Assembly: GCF_003056345.1 (NCBI RefSeq)
Contig: NZ_PYWB01000014.1
Span: 1 to 64,000, forward strand
DNA: 64,000 nt
Origin: Devosia submarina
GTDB taxonomy: Bacteria > Pseudomonadota > Alphaproteobacteria > Rhizobiales > Devosiaceae
Direction: 5' to 3'
Shown here: one piece after another, positions 43,030 through 52,740 of the stretch
Layout of the letters: every line of letters begins with the position of its first letter
Position numbering within the stretch: the first letter of the stretch is position 1
Position numbers and translations under genes: made by a program
Notes under the pieces: model-generated
The model's input: only the letters and a program-made list of their open reading frames with translations
Database searches by the model: none
Told to the model about the DNA's origin: nothing

Positions 43030-44358
43030 ATGTTCGATATCAAGTGGATCCGAGCCAATCCCGAAGCCTTCGATGCTGCCATTTCCCGGCGCAAAGGTGT
43101 GTCGGTCCGCTCCTCCGATCTGCTTGCCATCGATGACAAGCGGCGCGACATCATCGTGCGCCTCAACGAAGCGCAGGAAAAGCGCAACGCCTTGTCTAAG
43201 CAGATCGGCCAGGCCAAGGCGCAAAAGGATGAGGCCAAGGCCCAGCAGCTGATGGCGGAAGTGGCGGGCCTTAAGGAAATGATCCCGCAAGGCGAGGCCG
43301 AGGAGCGCGCGATCGAGCTCGAGCTGCGCAACGCTCTCTCGGTTATCCCCAATCTCGTCTTCGACGACGTTCCCACTGGCGTCGATGAAAACGACAACGT
43401 CGAATATTTCGGCCGCAACGGCACTGCCGAAACCGCTGCCAAGGCCCGTGCCCCCAAGCCCAGCTTCAGCTTTGCGCCCAAGGAGCACTACCAGATCGGC
43501 GAAGCCATAGGCCAGATGGACTTCGAAACCGCCGCCAAGCTCTCCGGCAGCCGCTTCGTGGTGCTGAAAGGGCAGGTGGCCCGCCTCGAACGCGCCTTGG
43601 GGCAGTTCATGCTGGACCTGCACACGACCGAACACGGCTACACCGAAGTCCAGCCGCCCCTTCTGGTTCGTGACGAAGCTCTTTTCGGCACCAACCAACT
43701 GCCCAAGTTCGAAGAAGACCTCTTCTTTACGCCCCACGGCGAAGGCCGCCTCGCGCTGATCCCCACCGCCGAGGTGCCGCTCACCAATCTCGTGCGCGAA
43801 TCCATTCTCGGCGAAGAAGAACTCCCCCTGCGGCTCACGGCCCTTACGCCGTGCTTCCGCTCCGAAGCCGGTTCGGCCGGTCGCGACACGCGCGGCATGC
43901 TGCGCCAGCACCAGTTCAACAAGGTGGAGATGGTCTCCATCACCACGCCCGAAACCTCAGTCGACGAACACGAGCGCATGCTCGGCTGCGCCGAGGCGGT
44001 GCTCCAGAAACTGGGCCTGCACTACCGCGTCATGAACCTTTGCACCGGCGACATCGGCTTTGGCGCCAAGAAGACCTATGACCTTGAAGTCTGGCTACCT
44101 GGCCAAGACACCTATCGGGAAATCTCCTCGGTTTCGGTCTGCGGTGATTTCCAGGCCCGCCGCATGGATGCGCGCTATCGTCCCGCCGGCGAAAAGCAGG
44201 CACCGCGTTTTGTCCACACGCTCAACGGCTCCGGCACGGCCGTCGGCCGTTGCCTCATCGCGGTCATGGAAAACTACCAGCAGGAAGATGGCTCCGTCGC
44301 CATCCCCGAAGTCTTGCAGCCTTACATGGGTGGCCTCACCTCCATTGGTGGGAAGTAA
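43030..44358 (+). CDS. serS: seryl-tRNA synthetase
   Basis: The start ([18 protein letters not shown]) gives 442 residues. An N-terminal long coiled-coil arm, the class II motif 2 ([20 protein letters not shown]) and motif 3 ([20 protein letters not shown]) are present. It charges tRNA-Ser and tRNA-Sec-like substrates. Stop and surE start overlap (TAATG). Confidence 0.97.
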   Translation: MFDIKWIRANPEAFDAAISRRKGVSVRSSDLLAIDDKRRDIIVRLNEAQEKRNALSKQIGQAKAQKDEAKAQQLMAEVAGLKEMIPQGEAEERAIELELRNALSVIPNLVFDDVPTGVDENDNVEYFGRNGTAETAAKARAPKPSFSFAPKEHYQIGEAIGQMDFETAAKLSGSRFVVLKGQVARLERALGQFMLDLHTTEHGYTEVQPPLLVRDEALFGTNQLPKFEEDLFFTPHGEGRLALIPTAEVPLTNLVRESILGEEELPLRLTALTPCFRSEAGSAGRDTRGMLRQHQFNKVEMVSITTPETSVDEHERMLGCAEAVLQKLGLHYRVMNLCTGDIGFGAKKTYDLEVWLPGQDTYREISSVSVCGDFQARRMDARYRPAGEKQAPRFVHTLNGSGTAVGRCLIAVMENYQQEDGSVAIPEVLQPYMGGLTSIGGK

Positions 44359-45128
44359 TGGCCCTGCGCATCCTCATCACCAATGACGATGGCGTGGATG
44401 CGCCAGGCATTGCCATCATGGCGGACATTGCCAACAGGCTCAGCGACGACGTCTGGATCGTTGCGCCCGATGGCAACCAGTCGGGGGCAGGGCACCGCTT
44501 TACCCTCGGCCACGAACTCGCCATCGACCAGCGCGGCCCTCGCACCTTCTCCATCGTCGGCGGCTCCCCCGCCGATTGCGTGGTCGCCGGCATGACCCAC
44601 CTCCTGGGCGACCATCCAGCCGATGTGGTACTCTCCGGCGTCAATGCCGGCCAGAACCTTGGCGATATCGTCAATTGCTCTGGCACAGCTGCCGGCGCGC
44701 GCGAAGGCGCCCTCCAAGGTGCCATTGGCATAGCCATGAGCCAGGGGATCAATTACGAGCATGGCCGTGAGGTCAACTGGTCCAATGCCAGCCAACACGG
44801 CCTTGCCGCAGCTCGCGCCATCATTGCTGCGGCCGGCAACACGCGGGACCACTACTACAACGTCAATTTCCCCTTCTGCGACCCGGCAGCAACACGCGGC
44901 ATTGCTGTCGTGCCCCACCAGCGCTTTTCGCGCTCACCTTTCCGCTATTATCAAAGCGACAACGCCGGGAAATTCTTCGTCGCCATTCCCGAAACGCCCC
45001 TGCCGCTCGATCCCGAAGCTGATTTCGAAACCATGCGCCGCGACGGCTTCATCACCGTCACCCCCATGATGCTCCAGCAAACCGACATGGCCGTCGTGCA
45101 GCGCCTCAAGGGCATGCTCTCGCTGTAG
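44358..45128 (+). CDS. surE: 5'-nucleotidase SurE
   Basis: The start ([18 protein letters not shown]) overlaps serS and gives 256 residues. The metal-binding NDD at residues 9-11, the conserved PDGNQSGAGHRFTL, SGVNAGQNLGDIV and the VTPMMLQQTD end are all present. It is a stationary-phase nucleotidase/polyphosphatase. In many relatives a pcm gene follows surE; here repeats follow instead. Confidence 0.97.
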   Translation: MALRILITNDDGVDAPGIAIMADIANRLSDDVWIVAPDGNQSGAGHRFTLGHELAIDQRGPRTFSIVGGSPADCVVAGMTHLLGDHPADVVLSGVNAGQNLGDIVNCSGTAAGAREGALQGAIGIAMSQGINYEHGREVNWSNASQHGLAAARAIIAAAGNTRDHYYNVNFPFCDPAATRGIAVVPHQRFSRSPFRYYQSDNAGKFFVAIPETPLPLDPEADFETMRRDGFITVTPMMLQQTDMAVVQRLKGMLSL

Positions 45129-45461
45129 GGTCGGCACACCCTCGCCACGCACTCGATGTCACCCCGGGCTCGACCCGGGGCCCATCTCGAGATTCCTCCC
45201 CCGCCGCAAAGTGGCTCTAGTAACCGCCGCACTCAATCCATCCGTTTCAGGATGCATCTCGGATCAAGCCTAGGATGACCCCGCGTGAGTGCTGCCGAGG
45301 TGCCGGTCCTACGCCGCCATCACACCCCCACCGCTCTTAACCTTACCCAATCCCAAATCGGCCCCTTACGATTTTGCTCAAATCGCATCGGCTTTAAACT
45401 CGTCTTTACCTTACCCGCCTAGATTCAATCTCGTGTTGAGTACCTGCGTACGAGTTAGCTG
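45129..45461. repeat. gap with palindromic repeats (family B)
   Basis: TGTCACCCCGGGCTCGACCCGGGGCCCATC (from about 45157) and an inverted copy ending AAGCCTAGGATGACC (45264-45278) fill this 333-base gap, which holds no gene. The last 80 bases are AT-richer and may carry the promoter of the lipoprotein gene. Confidence 0.7.
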
Positions 45462-46793
45462 ATGAATATCCGCGTATGCCGTCAGGCGCCGAAAAGCGCT
45501 GTTGCAATGGCCGGTCTGGTTACTGCTGCCATTGCCCTTTCCGGCTGTTCCAGCCTGGGCAGTCGCGCATTCAGCGACAATACAACGACAAGCTCGATAG
45601 GGCAGTCGGCTCCCGCATCGGTCAACCAGCGCATGCCATCCAGCCTTGGGGCACCCCAGGCCATGGTTGCCGAAAACCAGTTTCTCCCGCCAGCGCCCTT
45701 GGGCAATGGTGGTGGGTGGAACAACCAGCCGGCCCAGCCCGCCTGGAACAGCCAGCCTGCGGCGCAACCCGCATGGAATCAGCCAGCGCAGACGGCCTAC
45801 AGCCAGCCACTCGCGCCCCTGCCGACGGGCGGCTCCGCGCCCTCCGTCCAGTCCCAAGACCTTCCAGTATTGAGTTCCTCGTCCCAGGGATCCCTTCCAG
45901 CCATGCAAGCACAGCCCGCTTTCGCTTCGGCCGCTCCGATGCCGTCTCCAGCCGCACTCGGCAGCCTGCCCACCAACAATTCGGTTCCAACTGTTGCCGC
46001 AACGCCCGCGCCGGCCGTATCCGCCAACGGCAACGGCTTCCGCCACACCATTGCCAGCGGTGAATCGCTCTACACCATCGCCCGCCGCTATGAAGTGACC
46101 ACCCAGGCGATCGTCCAGGCCAATGGCCTGTCCTCGCCAGACAAGATCGTCGTCGGTCAGTCCGTTATCATTCCGGGCCGCGCTGATCTGCTGGCCACCA
46201 AGGCGCCAACCCAAATCGCCAGCGCCGCTCCTGCCGCGACAACGCCTGCGCCGGCCCAGCCTACCCTGCCAGCTGCCGCCAACACGCTGCAGACGACGCC
46301 AGCCGCCGCGCCCCAGGCTGCAGCACCTGCCGCAACCCCAACGCCAGCTCCAGCAGCCACTCCCGCACCGGCTGCTCCAACGCAGGTCGCAACGGCGCCC
46401 GCTGCGCAGCCTGCCGCCGCAACAACCAGCGACAAGTTCCGTTGGCCCGTCAGCGGCCGTATCCTGACCGATTTCGCCTCCTCTAAGGGCACCGGCATCA
46501 ATATCGAAGCCTCCGAAGGCTCGCCCGTGAAAGCTGCCGAAAACGGCACCGTGATCTACGTGGGCTCGGGCGTTGAAGGCTACGGAAACCTGATCCTGAT
46601 CCGCCACCCCAATGGCTATGTCTCCGCCTATGCCCACCTCGGTTCCATGAACGTCACCAAGGGCGCCAACGTTTCCCGCGGGGACACCATCGGCGCCGCC
46701 GGGATGACCGGCTCGGTCACCAAGCCCCAGCTCCACTTCGAACTGCGCAAAGGCGCGACCCCCGTGGACCCCGTCCCGCTGCTCGCCAGCTAG
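45462..46793 (+). CDS. NlpD-like lipoprotein: LysM plus degenerate LytM/M23 domain
   Basis: The 443-residue protein has a lipobox ending LSGC (Cys29), a Pro/Ala/Gln-rich linker, a LysM domain (residues about 193-239, TIASGESLYTIARRYEVTTQ), a second linker and a C-terminal M23 fold (323-443). The first zinc motif, normally HxGxD, is GTGINIEA here, so His and Asp are absent. LHFELR keeps only the last histidine region. I infer a non-catalytic activator of amidases, as for NlpD/EnvC. A terminator follows. Confidence 0.88.
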   Translation: MNIRVCRQAPKSAVAMAGLVTAAIALSGCSSLGSRAFSDNTTTSSIGQSAPASVNQRMPSSLGAPQAMVAENQFLPPAPLGNGGGWNNQPAQPAWNSQPAAQPAWNQPAQTAYSQPLAPLPTGGSAPSVQSQDLPVLSSSSQGSLPAMQAQPAFASAAPMPSPAALGSLPTNNSVPTVAATPAPAVSANGNGFRHTIASGESLYTIARRYEVTTQAIVQANGLSSPDKIVVGQSVIIPGRADLLATKAPTQIASAAPAATTPAPAQPTLPAAANTLQTTPAAAPQAAAPAATPTPAPAATPAPAAPTQVATAPAAQPAAATTSDKFRWPVSGRILTDFASSKGTGINIEASEGSPVKAAENGTVIYVGSGVEGYGNLILIRHPNGYVSAYAHLGSMNVTKGANVSRGDTIGAAGMTGSVTKPQLHFELRKGATPVDPVPLLAS

Positions 46794-46811
46794 GTTCGGA
46801 ACAATTTGAAA

Positions 46812-46840
46812 CCCCCGCCTATGGCGGGGTTTTGCTTTTT
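46812..46840 (+). terminator. intrinsic terminator after the LytM gene
   Basis: CCCCGCC, a short TAT loop and GGCGGGG, followed by TTTTGCTTTTT. It begins 19 bases after the stop. Confidence 0.85.
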
Positions 46841-46937
46841 AGATCCCGAGCTTCCCAGTCGACAGCCTGCTACTTTGCGGAAAGGGAAAAGGGTGGGCTG
46901 CTGAGCCACCATGATGGCAGCCCACACTAAACGCTCA

Positions 46938-47032
46938 AAGGCCTCATGGTGAGCCTGTCGAACCACGAGGTCGAGCGAGTGGAGCTATCCTACCACGCCC
47001 CCATGGTTCGACAGGCTAACCATGAGGCCTAC
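46938..47032. repeat. long palindrome of family A
   Basis: GGCCTCATGGTGAGCCTGTCGAACCA is answered by ATGGTTCGACAGGCTAACCATGAGGCC about 40 bases on, giving a nearly perfect 26-base inverted repeat. Same unit as at 29.7 and 53.8 kb. It lies in a 420-base gap between the LytM gene and a convergent ATPase gene. Confidence 0.8.
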
Positions 47033-47074
47033 TGAAATAGTGGCCCCACTCGACGCGGCCGCCTATCATCGACC

Positions 47075-47170
47075 GATCGTCACCCTCGAGCCTGACCCGA
47101 GGGCTCTACACTCCAACACTCCTTCCGCAAGCGAAGACTCCTCGGGTCAAGCCCGAGGATGACGATCGCA
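47075..47170. repeat. long palindrome of family B
   Basis: GATCGTCACCCTCGAGCCTGACCCGAGG and the inverse CCTCGGGTCAAGCCCGAGGATGACGATC (47143-47170) frame about 40 bases. This is the full palindromic form of family B. Confidence 0.75.
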
Positions 47171-47216
47171 GATGTGGCGCCACTCCAGTGAACCGCCCCT
47201 CGCGTCGCCTCGCTCC

Positions 47217-48089
47217 TCAAGCCTTCTTCCCCAACTCCCCAGCCAGTGTCCGCACCAACTGCACAGCGACTCGCCCGGAGCGCGCGCCACGCGTCGCTGC
47301 CCATTCGATCGCCCGCGCCCGCAGCGTCTCGTCATCGATCTGCAACCCGAAATGGTCGGCATACGCCCGCACCATGGTGAGAAACGTTGGCTGGTCGCAA
47401 TTGTGGAAGCCCAGCCACAACCCAAACCGGTCCGAGAGCGACACCTTCTCTTCCACGGCCTCGCCCGGATTGATCGCCGTAGAGCGCTCGTTCTCGATCA
47501 TGTCCCGCGGCATGAGGTGCCGACGATTGGATGTGGCATAGAAAAGGACGTTCTCCGGTCGTCCCTCGAGCCCGCCATCCAGAATCGTCTTGAGCGATTT
47601 GTAACTCGTCTCGCCATTGTCAAAGCTGAGGTCATCGCAAAATACGATGAACCTTGCCTTCTCCCGCCCGATCCGCCGCATCAGGGCAGGGAGGGAATCA
47701 AGGTCCTCCCGTGCGATCTCGATCAGCACCAGCCGCTCGAAACCCTCGCGCCCGACAATGTCGCCATGGATCGCCTTGACCAGCGACGACTTGCCCATGC
47801 CCCGTGCGCCCCATAGCAGGGCATTGTTGGCGCCATGTCCGCGGGCGAATTGTTCCGTGTTGCGCAGGAGGATGTCTTGCACCGCATCGATCCCCTTGAG
47901 CATGGCCAGGGGAACTCGGCTCACCACTGGCACCGGCATCAACACTCCGGCATCGCCATCCCAATGGTAGGCGTCCGCATCGCCCGTTAGCGGATTCGAT
48001 TCGTGAGCTGTCGGCGCCAAGGCCTTCAATGATTGAGCAATTTCCCCAAGCGTCTGGGCGATCTGGGCGAGGTGGTCTTTGCTTTTCAT
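47217..48089 (-). CDS. AAA+ ATPase, DUF815 family
   Basis: The chosen start MKSKDHLAQIAQTL gives 290 residues. Walker A is GARGMGKSSLVKAIHG (about residue 92) and Walker B FIVFCDDLSFD (about 145), with sensor 1 VLFYATSNRRHLMP. DUF815 ATPases are conserved next to yajC in rhizobia, divergently transcribed as here, but their role is unclear. The helical N-terminus is predicted coiled. Confidence 0.9.
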   Translation of the reverse strand: MKSKDHLAQIAQTLGEIAQSLKALAPTAHESNPLTGDADAYHWDGDAGVLMPVPVVSRVPLAMLKGIDAVQDILLRNTEQFARGHGANNALLWGARGMGKSSLVKAIHGDIVGREGFERLVLIEIAREDLDSLPALMRRIGREKARFIVFCDDLSFDNGETSYKSLKTILDGGLEGRPENVLFYATSNRRHLMPRDMIENERSTAINPGEAVEEKVSLSDRFGLWLGFHNCDQPTFLTMVRAYADHFGLQIDDETLRARAIEWAATRGARSGRVAVQLVRTLAGELGKKA

Positions 48090-48290
48090 TGTTCTGGCTT
48101 CCTTTGGTCGGCGCGGCAATTTGCGACCCCCTGAATGCCTTTGCAATCACAGGGGTGCAAATGTATAGTCCGGCCGATTTTGACCGGGGCGCAAGTGCAG
48201 CGAGCCCCATATGCGTCCAGTAGCCGTGGTGCTTGCAGCAGGTCTGGCGCGGTCCCCTCACAAACCAAGAAGAAGCAAGGAACTCGCCTC

Positions 48291-48644
48291 ATGTTTGTAA
48301 CGCCCGCTTTTGCTCAGGCAGCCGGCGCGCCCGCCACCGGCGGCGGTATGACCGATATTTTCGTCCAGCTCATGCCGATCCTTTTGCTGGTGATCATCTT
48401 CTGGCTGCTGATTTTCCGTCCGCAGCAGAAGCGCCTCAAGGCACAGCAGGCGATGCTCGCAGCCATCCGCCGCGGCGACACCGTGGTCACCACCGGCGGC
48501 ATTGTTGGCAAGGTCACCAAGGCCGTTGACGGCGAAGACCTCGAAGTCGAAATCGCGCAAGGCGTGAAGGTCAAGCTGGTGCGCGGCATGGTCGCCGATG
48601 TCCGCTCCAAATCCGAGCCGGTCAACGACAACAAGCCTGCCTGA
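48291..48644 (+). CDS. yajC: Sec translocase accessory subunit YajC
   Basis: The start at MFVTPAFAQAAGAPATGGGM gives 117 residues. One membrane helix (LMPILLLVIIFWLLIFRPQQKR) with the diagnostic FRPQQKR, then RGDTVVTTGGIVGKV. YajC binds SecDF. The long N-terminal Gly/Ala segment is usual for rhizobia. A terminator separates yajC and secDF. Confidence 0.95.
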   Translation: MFVTPAFAQAAGAPATGGGMTDIFVQLMPILLLVIIFWLLIFRPQQKRLKAQQAMLAAIRRGDTVVTTGGIVGKVTKAVDGEDLEVEIAQGVKVKLVRGMVADVRSKSEPVNDNKPA

Positions 48645-48662
48645 GGCAGCATCCACACATCG

Positions 48663-48687
48663 CCGGAGCCCACGGGCTCCGGTTTTT
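48663..48687 (+). terminator. terminator or attenuator between yajC and secDF
   Basis: CCGGAGCC, loop, GGCTCCGG (eight pairs) and TTTTT, located 18 bases after the yajC stop and 22 bases before the secDF ATG. It leaves little room for a separate promoter before secDF, so partial read-through is likely. Confidence 0.75.
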
Positions 48688-48708
48688 CCGTTCAGGACGT
48701 TTTCACCA

Positions 48709-51258
48709 ATGCAGTTCTCGCCGATCCGCACCGCCATCATCGCCTTTGTTGCTCTCCTGGGCGTGCTTTTTGCCGTCCCCAGCTTCCTGCCGCAGGACGT
48801 GCGCGATGCCTGGCCAAGCTTTTTGCCCAAGCAGACAGTGGTGCTAGGTCTGGACTTGCAGGGCGGTTCACACCTGCTCTTGCAGGTTAACGAGCAGGGC
48901 ATTGTATCGGAGCGCCTGCAGAGCCTGCGCCGCGATGTGCGCAACAAGCTCGCCAATGAAAACGGCATTGGCAATCTGATCACTACCGATCCAGCGACCA
49001 ATTCGCTGACGATCGAGCTCACCGATCCCGCGCAGAAGCAGGCTGCGGTCACCGCCCTGCAGGCGCTGCAAAACACCATCACCAATTCCCTGATCGCCGT
49101 CGGCGGCGTCAACGAACTGGCTTTTGGCGAAACCCCCGATGGCAAGCTCACCGTAACGCTCACGCCCGAAGGCGTGGAGCAGCGCACATCGGCGCTCGTG
49201 TCCCAGTCCATCGAGGTCATTCGCAACCGTATCGACGAACTCGGCACCACCGAGCCCTCCATCCAGCGCCAGGGCACCAATCGCATCCTGGTCCAGGTGC
49301 CTGGCTTCGGCGATTCCACGCGCCTGAAAAACATCATTTCGCAAACCGCCCGCCTGACCTTCCACATGGTCTATCCCGGCATGAGCGCCCAGCAGGCGCA
49401 GGCCCAGGGCCTGCCCGCCGGCACGATGGTTCTGCCTTCGCAGGATGGCGGTGAAGAGCTGCTTTATGAAGACGTCGCCCTGGGCGGCGAGTCGCTGGTC
49501 GATGCGCAGCCAAGCTACGATCAGCAGCGCGCCATGCCCGTCGTGAGCTTCCGCCTCGACACCCGTGGCGCCGTTACCTTCGGCCAGATCACCTCCGCCA
49601 ATGTCGGCCAGCGCTTCGCCATCGTGCTCGACAACCAGGTCATCACCGCACCTGTGATCCAGCAGCCGATCACCGGCGGCACGGGCCAGATCAGCGGCAG
49701 CTTCACCACCGCCACGGCCAACGACCTTGCAGTCCTGCTGCGCGCCGGCGCCTTGCCCGCCAGCCTCGACATCGTCGAGGAGCGCACCGTGGACGCGAGC
49801 CTCGGCGCCGATTCCATCCAACATGGCCTCACGGCCGGTGTTGTTGCCTCGGTGCTGGTGATCTCCTTCATGGTCATCGCCTATGGCCTTTGGGGCGTGT
49901 TCGCCAACATCTCGCTGGTGCTCAACATCATCCTGATCTTTGGCGCTCTCTCCATGCTCGGGGCAACGCTGACCCTTCCGGGTATCGCTGGCATCGTGCT
50001 CACCATCGGCATGGCCGTCGACGCCAACGTCCTCATCTATGAGCGCATGCGCGAAGAGCAGAAGGCCGGCAAGTCGCCACTTCAGGCGATCAATGCTGGC
50101 TTCTCGCGCGCCTGGTCCACCATTGTTGACTCGCACCTGACCCAGCTCATCGCGGCCATCGTCCTGTATTTCCTGGGCTCCGGTCCCGTGCAGGGCTTCG
50201 CCGTCACCCTGGCGCTCGGCATTCTTACCTCGCTCTTCACCTCCTACACGGTCACGCTCTATTTCGTGGGCATGTGGTATCGCGCCAAGCGCCCCAAGAT
50301 CCTCAAGATCCAGCACTTCCGCTTCATCCCGGACGGCACGCGCATTCCGTTCATGAAGATCTCGCGCTATGTGATCGCCTTCTCGATCGTCGCGAGCCTA
50401 CTCTCCATCGGCTCCGCCTACTTCAAAGGCTTCAACCTTGGCATCGACTTCGTTGGCGGCACGGCCATCGTGCTCCAGCATGAAGGCGGCCCGGCCGATG
50501 TGGGCGAATTGCGCGAAACGCTCAGCGGGCTTGATCTGGGTGAAGTGCAGGTCCAGGGCTTCGGCACGCCACAGGACGTGCTCGTCCGTGTCCAGGCGCA
50601 GGAGGGTGGGCAGGATGCCGACCAGGCCGCCGTCGCCAAGGTTCGCGACGCGCTCGCGAGCGAAAACTACACCATTCGCAGCACCGAGGCCGTCAGCGGC
50701 ACGGTATCGGGTGAGCTCGCCTGGAAGGGCACGATCGCCGTCATCGTTGCGCTGGTTGCGATCCTGATCTACATCTGGTTCCGTTTCGAGTGGCAGTTCG
50801 CCATGGCCGCGATCACCACCACCACGCATGATATCATCATGACCATCGGGCTGTTCAGTATCACCGGGCTGGAGTTCAATTTGACCTCCATCGCCGCGGT
50901 TCTGACCCTCGTGGGCCTCTCGCTCAACGAAACCGTCGTGGTCTCCGACCGCGTCCGCGAAAACCTGCGCAAGCACCGAAAGATGCCACTGCCGGAACTG
51001 ATCGACCTGTCGATCAACCAGACCATTGTGCGCACGTCCCTGACGCAGTTCACCGTGTTCCTCGCGCTGATTCCGCTGGTCCTCTTCGGCGGCGAAGTGA
51101 TCCGCTCCTTCACCATCGCCATGACCTTCGGCTCGCTGGTGGGCATGTATTCGTCCATCATCGTCAACGGCCCGATCCTGATCAATTTCGGTCTCAAGGC
51201 CCGCTCCGATACCGAAAACGTACCCGCTGCCAAAACTGCCGACGGCGCTTCGGTCTGA
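48709..51258 (+). CDS. secDF: fused protein translocase SecDF
   Basis: The 849-residue protein begins MQFSPIRTAIIAFVALLGVL and joins SecD (GLDLQGGSHLLLQV near residue 46, LRAGALPASLDIVEERTV, and the TM block with GMAVDANVLIYERMREE) to SecF (FNLGIDFVGGTAIVLQ near 575, and GLSLNETVVVSDRVRENLR). About twelve membrane helices. It uses the proton gradient to finish Sec export. Fusion is common in rhizobia. A shorter start would remove the first helix. Confidence 0.97.
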   Translation: MQFSPIRTAIIAFVALLGVLFAVPSFLPQDVRDAWPSFLPKQTVVLGLDLQGGSHLLLQVNEQGIVSERLQSLRRDVRNKLANENGIGNLITTDPATNSLTIELTDPAQKQAAVTALQALQNTITNSLIAVGGVNELAFGETPDGKLTVTLTPEGVEQRTSALVSQSIEVIRNRIDELGTTEPSIQRQGTNRILVQVPGFGDSTRLKNIISQTARLTFHMVYPGMSAQQAQAQGLPAGTMVLPSQDGGEELLYEDVALGGESLVDAQPSYDQQRAMPVVSFRLDTRGAVTFGQITSANVGQRFAIVLDNQVITAPVIQQPITGGTGQISGSFTTATANDLAVLLRAGALPASLDIVEERTVDASLGADSIQHGLTAGVVASVLVISFMVIAYGLWGVFANISLVLNIILIFGALSMLGATLTLPGIAGIVLTIGMAVDANVLIYERMREEQKAGKSPLQAINAGFSRAWSTIVDSHLTQLIAAIVLYFLGSGPVQGFAVTLALGILTSLFTSYTVTLYFVGMWYRAKRPKILKIQHFRFIPDGTRIPFMKISRYVIAFSIVASLLSIGSAYFKGFNLGIDFVGGTAIVLQHEGGPADVGELRETLSGLDLGEVQVQGFGTPQDVLVRVQAQEGGQDADQAAVAKVRDALASENYTIRSTEAVSGTVSGELAWKGTIAVIVALVAILIYIWFRFEWQFAMAAITTTTHDIIMTIGLFSITGLEFNLTSIAAVLTLVGLSLNETVVVSDRVRENLRKHRKMPLPELIDLSINQTIVRTSLTQFTVFLALIPLVLFGGEVIRSFTIAMTFGSLVGMYSSIIVNGPILINFGLKARSDTENVPAAKTADGASV

Positions 51259-51289
51259 TAAACCCAGGGCTGCGCTGAAAGCTCTCCCA

Positions 51290-51340
51290 CCCACGATGTC
51301 ACCCCGGCCCTGAGCCGGGGTCCATCCTGAGGTGTTCGGG
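51290..51340. repeat. palindromic repeat (family B)
   Basis: GATGTCACCCCGGCCCTGAGCCGGGGTCCATC (51295-51326) is the typical family B half between secDF and the Mth938-like gene. Confidence 0.7.
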
Positions 51341-51457
51341 CGTTTAACCCCGGGCAGAGCTGGCTCTAACAGCAACAACCTTCACCTTGCCCCTTCTCAC
51401 CAGGACGCAAGGTGAAGTTCCGGAACAACGCCGCCAAAAGGACGTTCCCGCCACATC

Positions 51458-51859
51458 ATGGACAAACCGCGCGACGTCAACCAATCCGGCTACTACCCCC
51501 AACAGGTCGGCATTGACGCCTATGGCAAGGGCGGCTTTCGCTTCGCCGGCATGTCCCATCGTGGCTCGCTCCTCTGCCTGCCCACCGGCATGCACGCCTG
51601 GCCTGCCGCGTCACCCCCCGACATAACAGCTGAATCCCTCAAGCGCGTCTTTGCCGCCGCCGATCAGATCGATGTCCTCCTGATCGGCCTTGGTCCTGAC
51701 ATTGCAGCCTTTCCCCGTCCGCTGCGCGAAGCCCTCCGCGCACGCAAGATCATCGTGGAAGCCGTCAGCACTGGCGGAGCCGTGCGCACCTACAATGTCC
51801 TTCTCGCCGAGGAACGCGCTGTCGCCGCAGCGCTGCTCGCGGTGGAAAGTGTGCGCTGA
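51458..51859 (+). CDS. Mth938-like domain protein (DUF498; NDUFAF3 relative)
   Basis: The 133-residue protein has GYYPQQVGIDAYGKGGFRFAG near 10, DVLLIGLGPDIAAFP near 71 and VEAVSTGGAVRTYNVLLAEER, the usual Mth938 pattern. Human NDUFAF3 is a complex I assembly factor of this fold; activity in bacteria is not established. Its stop overlaps the start of the phytoene-synthase-like gene, which is related to NDUFAF6. Confidence 0.88.
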   Translation: MDKPRDVNQSGYYPQQVGIDAYGKGGFRFAGMSHRGSLLCLPTGMHAWPAASPPDITAESLKRVFAAADQIDVLLIGLGPDIAAFPRPLREALRARKIIVEAVSTGGAVRTYNVLLAEERAVAAALLAVESVR

Positions 51860-52704
51860 TGCCCGCCGAAAGTTTTGCGCACGCCGCCGAAGCGCTGCGG
51901 GCAGGGGACCACGACCGGTACCTGTCTACCCTGATCCTGCCTCCGCAGCACCGGGACGCCGTTACCGCGCTTTATGCCTTTAATGCCGATGTTGCCGCCA
52001 TTCGCGATCGCATCAGCAATCCGGCACCCGGCGAAGTGCGCCTCCAATGGTGGAGCGATGCCCTTAATGGGCAGGAACACGGCGCTATCCGGCAAAACCC
52101 CGTTGCCGATGCGCTGCTGCAAACCATTGAACGCTACAATCTGCCGAGCGGTACGCTGCTGCGCCTGATCGGCGCCCGCCGCTTCGATCTCTACGACGAT
52201 CCCATGCCGGACCTGCAGACCTTTGAAGGCTATGCGGGCGAAACAGCCTCAACCCTCTACCAGCTCGCGGCGATGATCCTCAACGACGGCCAAATAGTGG
52301 AGACCGGCGACGCCGCCGGCCATCTGGGCGTCGCCCACGCCATGATCGGCCATCTCCGCGCCTTCGGCTATGTCTCGGCCCAAGGCCGGATCATGCTGCC
52401 ATGGTCGATTTTTGAAGCGAACGGCGTCCAAGAAGGTGAAATTTTTAGCCAGACCGACAGTGAAGGCCTTCACGAAGCCCTGAGCCAGATCACCGAACTC
52501 GCCGCCGAGCACCTCCGCAAGGCCAAGGCCGCCATCAAGCTCCTGCCCGGCCCCCTCAAACCCGCCTTCGCCCCTCTTGCGATCCTGCGCCCCCAGCTCA
52601 CCGCCCTTGTCAGTCGCGCCAGCTCACCTTACGAGCCACTCCCGAACACCCCCGACTGGCAAAAAATCGCCCGCCTGTCTTGGTGGACCCTGCGCAATCG
52701 CTAA
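51859..52704 (+). CDS. squalene/phytoene synthase family protein (NDUFAF6-like)
   Basis: The 281-residue product is a class I terpene synthase-fold protein: FNADVAAIRDRISNPAPGEVRLQWW near 38-60 and YCGETAS-like GYAGETASTLYQLAAMIL near 128. The aspartate-rich DxxxD motifs of true phytoene synthases appear degenerate. That is typical for the NDUFAF6 branch. Coupled with the Mth938-like gene, it fits a role in complex I assembly, which is inference. Confidence 0.8.
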   Translation: MPAESFAHAAEALRAGDHDRYLSTLILPPQHRDAVTALYAFNADVAAIRDRISNPAPGEVRLQWWSDALNGQEHGAIRQNPVADALLQTIERYNLPSGTLLRLIGARRFDLYDDPMPDLQTFEGYAGETASTLYQLAAMILNDGQIVETGDAAGHLGVAHAMIGHLRAFGYVSAQGRIMLPWSIFEANGVQEGEIFSQTDSEGLHEALSQITELAAEHLRKAKAAIKLLPGPLKPAFAPLAILRPQLTALVSRASSPYEPLPNTPDWQKIARLSWWTLRNR

Positions 52705-52740
52705 AAAAATGGTCGTAGCCTTAGGCTCCGACCTGATTGC

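Noticed and set aside
48090-48290. A structured RNA in the gap upstream of yajC
   Set aside because: Some GC-rich pairing is possible, but no SRP, tmRNA, riboswitch or tRNA pattern could be recognised.
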